A DNA stretch of 64,000 nucleotides from Solibacillus silvestris_B (lineage in GTDB: Bacteria > Bacillota > Bacilli > Bacillales_A > Planococcaceae), in NCBI RefSeq assembly GCF_051967575.1, contig NZ_JBQCJW010000005.1, positions 1 through 64,000 of the forward strand, read 5' to 3'. Below the pieces are notes generated by a model that was not told the DNA's origin, made no database searches, and saw only the letters and a program-made list of their open reading frames with translations. Within the stretch, counting starts at the first letter, position 1. Each line of letters starts with the position of its first letter. Position numbers and translations under genes: made by a program. Below are positions 9,227-18,080 of the stretch, one piece after another.

Positions 9227-10568
9227 TGTTCAGTGGACAGATGTGCAATGGAAAGCCATCTATGCATCTGGCCAGGATATTTTAGTGTCCGCTGCAGCCG
9301 GTTCTGGGAAAACAGCTGTTTTAATCGAGCGGCTCATTCAAAAAATATTGGCATCTGAGGAAAAACGGATTGATGTTGATGAGCTGCTAGTTGTGACGTT
9401 CACGAATGCGTCCGCTGCGGAAATGCGCAATCGTATGGCGGAAGCGCTGGAAAAGGCGATTGGGCAAGATCCGGGAAATTCTTTTTTGCGGCGCCAATTA
9501 AGCTTGTTGAACAAAGCCCAAATTTCAACATTGCACTCATTTTGCTTATCGATTTGCCGGGAATATGCGTACACGATTGACTTGGACCCAGGTTTTCGCC
9601 TGGCGAGCATAGAGGAGGCTTCATTGCTGCAGGATGATGTGATGATGGATATCCTCGAAAAGGCGTACCGCGGCGATATGGAAACATTGTTTACAAAAGA
9701 GGAGCTTTACACATTAGTCGACAGTTTTGCGTCGGACCGGAGCGATCAGGCGATTGAGCACTTGCTGCAGGAGATGTATAAAGTTTCGCGCGTCCAGCCG
9801 AATCCGTATGAATGGCTGCGAGCATTGCCCGAAAAATATGATATTGACCCGAACAGCCCGATTGATGATTTGGCAATTGCGCAGGAAGTCCGTCCGTTTA
9901 TAATCGCAAGCTTAAAAGAGGCTGCGGCACGCCTTGAAAAAGGGCTGCAAATTATTATGGGTGTTCCGGCTTTGGAGAAGAATAAACCGCTATTTGAAGC
10001 GGAATACAGTGCGGTCAAACAGGTGCTTTATGCGATGGAGGAAAGTTCGTGGGAGCAGGCATATATACTTATTCCCGCCATTGAATTCGGCCGCATTAAG
10101 CCATTGACAAAAAAAGATACAGAGGAAGACAGACAATCATATGCTGTGGCAAAAGATCACCGCGACAGTGCAAAGGATATGCTTAATACATTGAAGGACA
10201 CGTTTTTCGCGCGTCATCCAAAGTTGTACGTGCAGGAAATGTCCGCGACAAAGCCTATTTTGGAAACACTCGTAAAGCTGACGATTGAATATAGTGAAGC
10301 TTTTAAACAGGCTAAACAAGAGCGCGGTTTGCTTGATTTCTCCGATTTGGAGCATTTTGCGCTGGAAATTTTATGTGATTCAGGAAGCGATACGATTCCG
10401 CCGCAGCCTTCTGATGTAGCGCTGGGCTTTCAAAAGCGTTTTAAAGAAGTGCTTGTCGATGAGTATCAGGATGTAAATTTTTTACAAGAGACGATTTTAC
10501 AGCTCGTGAAAAGCGGCGGGGAGCAGGATGGGAATATGTTCATGGTCGGTGATGTAAAACAGTCAATT
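9201..10568 (+). CDS. addA: addA exon 1: helicase/nuclease subunit A, N-terminal 456 codons
   Basis: The first part of AddA, the UvrD-like motor and nuclease subunit of AddAB. ATG 9201 overlaps addB and follows AAAGGTGG. Residues ~31-40 hold the Walker A motif (SAAAGSGKTAV); TFTNASAAEMRNR (motif Ia region) and FKEVLVDEYQDVN (Walker B/motif II) follow. The reading frame is interrupted after VGDVKQSI at a codon boundary by a group II intron. Without splicing translation adds only V-R-P before a stop, giving a 459-residue truncated product lacking the later helicase motifs and the nuclease. The frame resumes exactly at 12915; joined exons give about 1240 residues, close to the usual AddA length. 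Confidence 0.93.
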
Positions 10569-12914
10569 GTGCGCCCATAAGGGTATTGTATATTTCACCA
10601 TTTGGCGGTGAATAAACTACAGAAACGGTTTAACTATCAGCCGACTTATCTTGGCGGGAAACCAAAGAGGGAGTGTAGCATGTCGGTAAAAGTCATAAGT
10701 TAGCCTAAACGGAAAAGCTACGACTGAATGGCGAGATAGAAAAGATTCATATGAGGAAGAAGGCTAAACTGCTTGAAGAACAGTCCGAGTGGGGTCATGT
10801 TTGCACCGTCTAGGAAACCGTTTGAAACCTGGAATCTATTCTGTTCAGCGTATTAGATGCTTGCGACTGAACATGGACGAGCGCTATAGATTGAGGCGCA
10901 AATCTAGTTTCTGACTTAAAAGAATAGACACACTTCAAGATTGAAGAAAAGGATGAACATTCCTTCCGACAATGAATCGAGCCTGTATACAATATACTAA
11001 ATGGGGATTACCTAAGTTGGAACGCCACTAGGCTATGTACAAAGGTACTGAATATCCAATATGGTAACGGAGCTCCCGTAGTAGTCCGAGGTAGGGAAAG
11101 CCTATTACATGGCGAAGGGGAGCAGCTTATAACGTATAAAACAATAAAGAAAGGAGCGAAATGCTCTATGCAAAGTTCAGAAATTGTCTTATACAATCTA
11201 TCGAAACAAGCAATGAAGGACGGGTTTGAATTTGACCGTCTGTACAGACATTTATACAACGAAGATTTTTATATAAAAGCCTATACAAAGATATACAAAA
11301 ACAAAGGTAGTGCAACAAAAGGTATCGACGAAGAAACGGCAGATGGGTTTGGTGAAGAAAAGATTCAAGCAATTATTGAATCGTTAAAAGATGAAAGTTA
11401 TCAACCGAAACCAGTACGCCGTATTCATATCCCAAAGAAAAATGGTAATACAAGACCACTTGGTATCCCTACATTTACAGACCGTTTAGTTCAAGAAGTT
11501 TGTCGAATGCTTTTAGAATCAATTTATGAGCCGAATTTTTCAAATCATTCTCATGGTTTTAGACCGAAAAGAAGTTGTCATACAGCGTTAATTGAAATTA
11601 AGAAAACCTTTACAGGTGTCAACTGGTTCATTGAAGGCGATATAAAAGGATTTTTCGATAATATTAATCATCAAGTGCTCATTAATATTTTGCGTAAACG
11701 AATTAAGGATGAAAAATTTATTCGGCTTATGTGGAAGTTCCTAAAAGCAGGATTCGTGGAAGATTGGCGATTCCAGAAAACGTATAGTGGAACTCCGCAG
11801 GGTGGTATTATCAGTCCGTTACTCGCAAATATTTGTCTGAATGAATTTGATGAATATGTCGAAAATGATCTAAAACCTTCATTTGATTTAGGCGAACCAA
11901 AAAAGTGTAAACGAAATACGGAATATCGAAAATACGATATGCGTAATCAACGTCTTTCTAAAAAGATTAGAGCGACAGAAGATGAAACGCTGCGACAGCA
12001 AATGATTGAAGAATACAAAGCGAATAAAAAACTATTGCTTAACTTACCGTACTATGAGCCAAACACAGATACGTATAAAGCGATGGAATACGTACGTTAT
12101 GCGGATGATTATATTGTCGGTGTAAATGGAAGTAAAGAGGATTGTGAACGCTTAAAACAAGCAATGAAAGACTTTTTGAAAGACCGTTTACAATTAGAGC
12201 TATCGGAAGGAAAAACACTTATTACACATAGTACAAAGTTTGCAAGATTCTTAAGCTACGATATTTCGATTAGCCATGATTTAAGTGTGGCAAAGGATAA
12301 AAACGGTGTGAAAAAACGTAAATATAGAGGATATGTACAATTACGCATTCCAAAAGGCACGATTGAAAAAGTAATTGTAAAAAATAAAATGGTTAAAGAT
12401 ATCGATGCAAATCAATGGGATATGCTGCATCGGCCAAGACTTGTCGGTTTATCTGATTTAGAAATCATCGAAACATATAATGCGGAACTACGAGGAATTT
12501 ATAATTATTATGCTTTAGCTGAAAATGTAAATCGGAAAATGTGGCAATTGCGATATGTAATGGAATATAGCTGTCTGAAAACACTTGCGAATAAATACAA
12601 ATCCACAGTTTCGAAAATGAAGGTTAAGTTTAGTCAAGGCAAGTACTGGGGAGTAAAATATGAAACAAAGCAAGGTGAAAGAATAGCCTATTTCTATAAG
12701 GATGGTTTTGAAAAGAAGAAAGAAATCTTCCAATCAGAAGTGGACCAACTACCAAATTTGTATGTATAAAATGTCATAAAAAAATTCATAAACAACGATA
12801 GAATTTGTTATAAGTGGAGAGCCGTATACTCTGAGAGGAGTACGTACGGTTCGGGGAGGGGTTCTCCGGAAACCTGCTACAGCAATGTAGCAAGGCGCTG
12901 GGTTCCTACTCTAC
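10569..12914 (+). mobile_element. Group II intron inserted in addA (mitochondrial-like/IIA type)
   Basis: A complete 2346-nt group II intron in the sense orientation. The 5' end GTGCGCCC fits the GUGYG consensus and strongly resembles the Ll.LtrB start. Domain V at 12819-12852 is 34 nt with the AGC triad (GAGCCGTAT ... GTACGGTTC). Domain VI follows, and the 3' end CCTACTCTAC fits the terminal AY rule. Domain IV carries the reverse transcriptase/maturase gene at 11168. Both ends fall on codon boundaries: exon 1 ends at 10568 and exon 2 begins at 12915, so precise excision restores addA. The intron interrupts the codons of the conserved helicase motif GDVKQSIY. Confidence 0.93.
11168..12769 (+). 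CDS. ltrA: Group II intron-encoded reverse transcriptase/maturase
   Basis: A 533-residue intron-encoded protein inside intron domain IV, preceded by AAAGGAG. The RT fingers-palm region shows RPLGIPTFTDRLVQE (~96-110), HGFRPKRSCHTA (~129-140), the catalytic FIEGDIKGFFD (~154-164), GTPQGGIISPLLANI (~208-222) and YADD at about 311-314. A thumb/maturase X domain follows (~350-480). It assists splicing and reverse-splices the intron into DNA. Unlike the ~599-residue LtrA, it ends shortly after the DNA-binding region and has no C-terminal Cys/His HNH endonuclease domain; only about 50 nt separate its stop from domain V. Retrohoming would then rely on another primer, such as nascent DNA at replication forks. 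Confidence 0.92.
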   Translation: MQSSEIVLYNLSKQAMKDGFEFDRLYRHLYNEDFYIKAYTKIYKNKGSATKGIDEETADGFGEEKIQAIIESLKDESYQPKPVRRIHIPKKNGNTRPLGIPTFTDRLVQEVCRMLLESIYEPNFSNHSHGFRPKRSCHTALIEIKKTFTGVNWFIEGDIKGFFDNINHQVLINILRKRIKDEKFIRLMWKFLKAGFVEDWRFQKTYSGTPQGGIISPLLANICLNEFDEYVENDLKPSFDLGEPKKCKRNTEYRKYDMRNQRLSKKIRATEDETLRQQMIEEYKANKKLLLNLPYYEPNTDTYKAMEYVRYADDYIVGVNGSKEDCERLKQAMKDFLKDRLQLELSEGKTLITHSTKFARFLSYDISISHDLSVAKDKNGVKKRKYRGYVQLRIPKGTIEKVIVKNKMVKDIDANQWDMLHRPRLVGLSDLEIIETYNAELRGIYNYYALAENVNRKMWQLRYVMEYSCLKTLANKYKSTVSKMKVKFSQGKYWGVKYETKQGERIAYFYKDGFEKKKEIFQSEVDQLPNLYV

Positions 12915-15269
12915 TACGCGTTTCGGCTTGCAGAACCGCGCCTTTTCCTTGAGAAATATAAGCGCTTTGAAGAAAGCCCGACAAATACGGGAATGAAAAT
13001 CGACTTGAATGCCAATTTCCGGAGCCGCTCTGAAGTGCTGGAAGGGACAAACTATGTGTTCGAGCAAATTATGGATGAGGAAGTCGGCGAAATTGCATAT
13101 GATGAACAGGCGAAATTAAAGTTCGGCGCAAGCTATGATGATCAGCAAGTGCCGATTGAGCTTGTATTGCTGGAAGGCGATTCAAAGGCACAGGCCGTTC
13201 CGGGGACGGAAGATGGAGCCGAGGAAGAAAGCATTAGCACCGCCCAGCAGGAGGCGCGCTATATTATTCAGCGCATTCGGGATTTGGTCGACAATGGCGG
13301 GCAAGTATATAATCCGAAAACGAAATCGATGCGTTCGGTCAGCTACCGCGATATTGTCGTGCTTATGCGGGCACGCAGCTGGTATACGACATTTGCCGAG
13401 GAGTTTAAATTAGCCGGCTTGCCGCTCTACGCCGAAACAGATGGAGGCTATTTTGATTCGCTTGAAGTGATGATTATGATTAACACATTGAAAGTGATCG
13501 ACAATCCGTATCAGGACATTCCGCTTGCATCTGTACTGCGTGCGCCGTTTATCGGTTTAACTGAAAATGAACTGGCGAAAATTCGATTAGTGAATGGGAA
13601 AGTGCCGTTTTACGAGGCGTTAAAGCAATATAAAGAACAGGCAGCGGGCGAAATGCCGATTGCAACTGAACAAAAGCTCGATAAATTTTTTGCCTTGCAC
13701 GGAAAGTGGCGCAATTTCTCCCGCCACGGTGCGCTTGCCGATCTGATCTGGCAAGTATATTTGGATACGAATTATTTTGAAATGGTTGGAGCAATGGCGA
13801 ACGGCAAGCAGCGCCAAGCGAATTTACGGGCGCTTCATGACAGGGCGCTTAGCTATGAGAAAACGTCATTCCGCGGTTTGTTCCGTTTCCTGCGCTTTAT
13901 TGATCGGATGCATTCCCGGGGAGATGATTTAGGGGTTGCCAAATCCACGAGTGAAGCAGATGATGTTGTGACATTGCTTACGATCCATAAGTCAAAAGGG
14001 CTTGAATATCCAGTCGTGTTCGTAGCAGGGATGAGCAGGGCGTTCAATACGAAAGAATTAGGAAACCGCTATATTTTCGATCAGGATTTCGGGCTGGCGA
14101 TCAAATCGGTAAACCCGGATTTAAATATTATTTCGACATCTCTTCCGCATCTGTATGTGAAGGAGAAGAAGCTTGCGAAGATGAAAGCTGAGGAAATGCG
14201 CGTGCTTTACGTTGCGATGACCCGGGCAAAGGAACGTCTTATTTTGGTCGGCTCATTGAAGGATTGGGAAAAGCAAAAAGAAGAATGGGCGTTTTATCAG
14301 GAGTTGCAGGAAACAGTGCTGCCGGCATATATTCGTTCAAAAGCGAACAGTTATTTAAGCTGGGTTGGCCCTGCCGTTGCGCGTCATCACGATTTCTTCT
14401 TTGCGAATTATGGCTACACGAAGCAGGCGACAACGACAGAGCAATGGTCGATAACCGTTATACCGAATCGCGATTATTTGATGGCTGCCGAGGCTATAGC
14501 TGCGGAAGAGGAAAAGATGCAGGAAAATGTCGTGAATGAGAGCATTGTCCAGCTTCTGACAAATCGCTTTACGATGCCGTACCGATATGAGGATGCGGTG
14601 ACGAAAAAATCGAAAACCTCTGTTTCGGAGTTGAAGCGCTTAGAAAGCTTGCAGCGCATGGAAGAGGAACAGCTCTACAATTTTGAAGCAAATCGTTATG
14701 TGAAGGCAGATGTGCCAAGCTTTATGCTCCAAAGCAGAAAAGAGCGCAAATTGTCCGCGGCAGAAATAGGCACAGCGGTCCATGCGGTCATGCAGCATAT
14801 CCCGCAGGAAGGCTTTGGAACAATTGAAGAAACACAAAACTATATTCAAAATCTTGTGGATCGCCAGCTTCTTCAGCAAATGGAAGCAGATGCTGTTTCT
14901 GCCGGAAAAGTGTTTGCCTTTTTTGAAACGGAAGTCGGGCAACGCTTTAAAACGGCCAAAAAAATAATGCGGGAAGTGCCATTCACGCTCAGCTTGAAGG
15001 ATGAAGACGGAGATGCGCAAATTATTCAGGGGGTCATTGACTGCTTGTTTGAGGATGAGCTTGGGAAATGGGTGCTGCTCGACTATAAAACCGACTATAT
15101 TACCCCGGCGATTTTAGGCGATTTTGAGAAAATTAAACGAAAAATGACAAAATCCTACCAAATTCAATTAAACTATTATCAGCATGCTGTACAATCGATT
15201 AAACGCCTCGAGATTAGTGAGCGCATATTGTATTTATACAGCATTGGACAAGAAGTGAAAATAGATTAG
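12915..15269 (+). CDS. addA: addA exon 2: helicase/nuclease subunit A, C-terminal 784 codons
   Basis: The second part of AddA, read in frame from 12915 (YAFRLAEPRLFLEKY) to the stop at 15267-15269. It carries the later helicase motifs, including MKIDLNANFRSR (motif IV), LLTIHKSKGLEYPVVF (motif V) and MRVLYVAMTRAKERL (motif VI). The C-terminal RecB-family nuclease shows AAEIGTAVHAVMQH, then GVIDCLFED and VLLDYKTDY. Family members usually read IYRFRLAEP at the junction; here the codon is GCG (Ala) instead of Arg. Without the intron-spliced exon 1 this segment has no ribosome binding site; the ATG at 12993 is merely internal. Confidence 0.92.
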   Translation, partial: YAFRLAEPRLFLEKYKRFEESPTNTGMKIDLNANFRSRSEVLEGTNYVFEQIMDEEVGEIAYDEQAKLKFGASYDDQQVPIELVLLEGDSKAQAVPGTEDGAEEESISTAQQEARYIIQRIRDLVDNGGQVYNPKTKSMRSVSYRDIVVLMRARSWYTTFAEEFKLAGLPLYAETDGGYFDSLEVMIMINTLKVIDNPYQDIPLASVLRAPFIGLTENELAKIRLVNGKVPFYEALKQYKEQAAGEMPIATEQKLDKFFALHGKWRNFSRHGALADLIWQVYLDTNYFEMVGAMANGKQRQANLRALHDRALSYEKTSFRGLFRFLRFIDRMHSRGDDLGVAKSTSEADDVVTLLTIHKSKGLEYPVVFVAGMSRAFNTKELGNRYIFDQDFGLAIKSVNPDLNIISTSLPHLYVKEKKLAKMKAEEMRVLYVAMTRAKERLILVGSLKDWEKQKEEWAFYQELQETVLPAYIRSKANSYLSWVGPAVARHHDFFFANYGYTKQATTTEQWSITVIPNRDYLMAAEAIAAEEEKMQENVVNESIVQLLTNRFTMPYRYEDAVTKKSKTSVSELKRLESLQRMEEEQLYNFEANRYVKADVPSFMLQSRKERKLSAAEIGTAVHAVMQHIPQEGFGTIEETQNYIQNLVDRQLLQQMEADAVSAGKVFAFFETEVGQRFKTAKKIMREVPFTLSLKDEDGDAQIIQGVIDCLFEDELGKWVLLDYKTDYITPAILGDFEKIKRKMTKSYQIQLNYYQHAVQSIKRLEISERILYLYSIGQEVKID

Positions 15270-15277
15270 GGGGATGG

Positions 15278-16459
15278 ATGGTGGATTTTCGCCCAGTAGG
15301 TACGAAAGAGCGTATCGCCACACTTGATATTTTACGAGGGTTTAGTTTACTCGGTATTTTATTGGTAAATATGTTCGGCTTTTATTTGCCGATGCCGCAT
15401 GTTTCGGATTTAAGCAGCTGGTTTAGTGAAGTGCAGGATATTATTTTACAGCAGCTTTTAGACATTTATGTACAAAGCAGTTTTTATCCGTTATTTTCGA
15501 TGCTGTTTGGGTATGGATTAGCAATGCAGTATATAAAAGCGGAAAAAACAGGTATGAATTTTTACCGATTTGCCCCTAAGCGTCTTATTATTTTATTTTG
15601 TTTCGGGATGTTTCATGCGATTGTCATTTGGTGGGGCGATATTTTGGCGATGTATGCATTTTGCGGTGTCTTTCTGATTGCGCTTATCCGGATGCGGGCA
15701 AAATGGCTTTTACTGCTGGCGATCGTTGTGAATGCTTTGTTCCACGGCCATTATTTAAGCTCATATATGGCGGCGGGCTATTATTCGATGCCGACAGAGA
15801 GCATTTCAGTGAACATTGATGCGATTCAAAGTGCCGTGACTGCCTATGGTGTCGGAAGCTGGACGGATGCTTTCATGCAGCGCCTGGAAGATTTGTCCCT
15901 TCAAATGAGCGCCTTTATGTGGGTATCTTCATTGTTCACTATTTTACCGTATATGCTGTTCGGCGCGGCACTTGCAAAATGGCGTCTTATCGAACGGGCA
16001 AAGGAAAAAATAGTTGTTTGGATCATTTTAGCGGTCGTTGGCATTGGTGGCGGTCTTTATGTAAAAAGCTTGCCGATTGCGGGAGATCAAACATTCGGAA
16101 ATGAATATTTGCAAGTATATATTGGCGGCCCGATTTTAGCGGTAGGCTATATGGCGGTCATTACACTCCTTGCACAGCTGCCGATTATTGCGAAAGCTTT
16201 GTCCCCGATCGCAAAAGCGGGCCGTATGTCGCTGACGCTTTATATTATGCAATCCGTTATTTGTACTACGTTGTTTTATAATTGGGGATTCGGTTTATAT
16301 GGCAAGGTCGATGTACAAATGGGAATTTATATGGCGATTTCGATTTTTATTATTCAAGTATTATTTGCCGAGCTATACTTTTCGAAGTTTAAGCAAGGGC
16401 CCCTTGAAGCTTTGATGAAAAAATTCACATATGGCACTTTTAGAAATATCGGGCAATAA
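15278..16459 (+). CDS. DUF418 family (YeiB-like) membrane protein
   Basis: A 393-residue polytopic membrane protein with ~10 hydrophobic segments. The start ATG 15278 follows AGGGGGATGG. The N terminus ERIATLDILRGFSLLGILLVN is the classic DUF1624/DUF418 start, and the C-terminal half (GRMSLTLYIMQSVI) matches DUF418. The family resembles acyltransferase-3-type membrane proteins but its substrate is not established. It lies 8 nt after addA and may be cotranscribed with it, occupying the place held by sbcDC in B. subtilis. Confidence 0.85.
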   Translation: MVDFRPVGTKERIATLDILRGFSLLGILLVNMFGFYLPMPHVSDLSSWFSEVQDIILQQLLDIYVQSSFYPLFSMLFGYGLAMQYIKAEKTGMNFYRFAPKRLIILFCFGMFHAIVIWWGDILAMYAFCGVFLIALIRMRAKWLLLLAIVVNALFHGHYLSSYMAAGYYSMPTESISVNIDAIQSAVTAYGVGSWTDAFMQRLEDLSLQMSAFMWVSSLFTILPYMLFGAALAKWRLIERAKEKIVVWIILAVVGIGGGLYVKSLPIAGDQTFGNEYLQVYIGGPILAVGYMAVITLLAQLPIIAKALSPIAKAGRMSLTLYIMQSVICTTLFYNWGFGLYGKVDVQMGIYMAISIFIIQVLFAELYFSKFKQGPLEALMKKFTYGTFRNIGQ

Positions 16460-16592
16460 ATACTAAGTTGCCCGTCATTGCTTGAAGAATATAGCAAGCT
16501 CTTGCAGATTAAGTAGTATTTTGTCAGAAAAGTAAGGTAATTATTTCGGTTTTAATGTATGATGTAAAAAAACAGAAGGAGTGCTCCACGTT

Positions 16593-17495
16593 ATGAAATT
16601 GTTATCATTTAAATTAAACGAACAAGTAAAGTTTGGTCCAAAAGTGAAAAAAGAAGAGGCGGTATGGGATGTTGTCGAAATCCAAAAGCAACTAAATGTA
16701 CTAAAAGCCTTTCCAGAAACAATTATCGACGGGATTGCACATGGCTATGAATTTGTTGAGCAAGTTCGTAAATTAGTAGAGGCAGCACAAAAACATGAAG
16801 ATGGGGCTAAATTCAAATTAGCCTATTCTGATATAGAATGGCTGTCGCCAGTTCCTCGAACACCGAAAAATATTTTATGCGTCGGCAAAAATTATAATGA
16901 TCACGCCGTTGAAATGGGTGCAGAAAAGGCGCCGGAAAATATCGTTGTTTTCACAAAGTCGCCAACTGCAATTGCGCCGGATGAATCGACATTGTCTGTG
17001 CATGCAGATGTGACAGATTCCCTGGATTATGAAGGGGAATTAGCTGTCGTAATCGGCAAGCGCGGAAAAAATATTCCGAAAGCAATGGCATTTGACTACG
17101 TGTTCGGTTATACAATTGCGAATGATCTTACAGCCCGTGATGCACAGGAAAAGCATAAGCAGTTCTTCTTAGGCAAAAGCTTGGAAGGCAGCTGTCCAAT
17201 GGGGCCTTACTTAGTAACGAAAGATGAAATTCCTGATCCGCATGCATTGTCAATCGTGACAAAAGTGAATGGGGAAGTCCGCCAAAATGGTTCGACAAAA
17301 GATATGTTGTTCTCCGTTGCCGACATTATTGAGACGGTTTCAAAATATGTTACGCTAGAGCCGGGCGATGTTATTTTAACAGGAACGCCAGCCGGAGTCG
17401 GAAAAGGGATGAACCCGCCGCAATTCTTAAAAGCAGGCGATGAGGTGAAAATTTCGATTGAAGGAATTGGTACTTTAGCCAACCGATTTGCTTAA
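16593..17495 (+). CDS. yisK: Fumarylacetoacetate hydrolase family protein, YisK-like
   Basis: A 301-residue FAH-superfamily enzyme. ATG 16593 is used because GGAG at 16577-16580 precedes it; the upstream in-frame GTG 16581 lies directly on that site. The catalytic domain (~90-300) contains ILCVGKNYNDHAVEMG, the metal-binding glutamate pair in DYEGELAVVIGKRGK, NDLTARDAQ and the C-terminal LTGTPAGVGKG. FAH family members hydrolyse or decarboxylate 2-oxo acids; B. subtilis YisK is reported to act on oxaloacetate. The presence of yisL downstream, as in B. subtilis, supports the orthology. Confidence 0.88.
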   Translation: MKLLSFKLNEQVKFGPKVKKEEAVWDVVEIQKQLNVLKAFPETIIDGIAHGYEFVEQVRKLVEAAQKHEDGAKFKLAYSDIEWLSPVPRTPKNILCVGKNYNDHAVEMGAEKAPENIVVFTKSPTAIAPDESTLSVHADVTDSLDYEGELAVVIGKRGKNIPKAMAFDYVFGYTIANDLTARDAQEKHKQFFLGKSLEGSCPMGPYLVTKDEIPDPHALSIVTKVNGEVRQNGSTKDMLFSVADIIETVSKYVTLEPGDVILTGTPAGVGKGMNPPQFLKAGDEVKISIEGIGTLANRFA

Positions 17496-17610
17496 TAAAA
17501 TTCATCTATTTCATGTCATATCACATAACTTAGGCGAATCCATTGAATTTATACACGCTCGCATGGTAGGATATTGCCTGTAGAAAATAAATAGAAGAGG
17601 TGGAAATTTC

Positions 17611-17979
17611 ATGGATTTCTTATCAAGCACAACACACTTGCACATAACAACTTGGGTAGTGGCGTTAATCTTGTTTTTAATCGCTGCGTTTTCAAGTAAA
17701 AAGTTAACAGCTGTGCATATGATTTTGCGTGTGATGTATATTTTAGTCATCGTAACAGGTGGCGCATTATTTTTAGAATGGCGCGATAAAATCGTTGAAA
17801 GCGGCATGAACTATGATATGAAAGTATTATTTGGTATTTTAGTAATCGGCTTTATGGAAATGATTTTAGTGCGTAAAAACAAAGGCAAATCTGTTAATAT
17901 GTTCTGGGTGCTATTCGGAATCGTATTATTGGTAACGTTATACTTAGGATTAAGCATGGGTATCGGTGTGAATTTCTAA
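17611..17979 (+). CDS. yisL: UPF0344 membrane protein YisL
   Basis: A 122-residue integral membrane protein with four predicted transmembrane helices (~12-28, 37-57, 66-84, 92-118). A ribosome binding site (AGAGGTGG) precedes ATG 17611. Length, topology and position directly after yisK match YisL (DUF1516/UPF0344). The function is unknown. It is followed by a strong terminator, after which the large repeat array begins. Confidence 0.88.
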   Translation: MDFLSSTTHLHITTWVVALILFLIAAFSSKKLTAVHMILRVMYILVIVTGGALFLEWRDKIVESGMNYDMKVLFGILVIGFMEMILVRKNKGKSVNMFWVLFGIVLLVTLYLGLSMGIGVNF

Positions 17980-17990
17980 TTAAAGCTGGG

Positions 17991-18029
17991 TGTGTAAAAA
18001 GTTGAAAGGCTTTTTACACATCTTTTTTT
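17991..18029 (+). terminator. Terminator of yisL
   Basis: TGTGTAAAAAG pairs with CTTTTTACACA (11 bp), followed by TCTTTTTTT. Confidence 0.85.
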
Positions 18030-18080
18030 GTGCGATGCGCTATATAGTTGAGGGGAAAGAATTTTAGTAGCTGCAGAAGG

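Noticed and set aside
12993..15269. Independent gene starting at ATG 12993
   Set aside because: The frame continues upstream without a stop to the intron end at 12915 and the upstream residues (FRLAEP) match AddA; no ribosome binding site precedes 12993.
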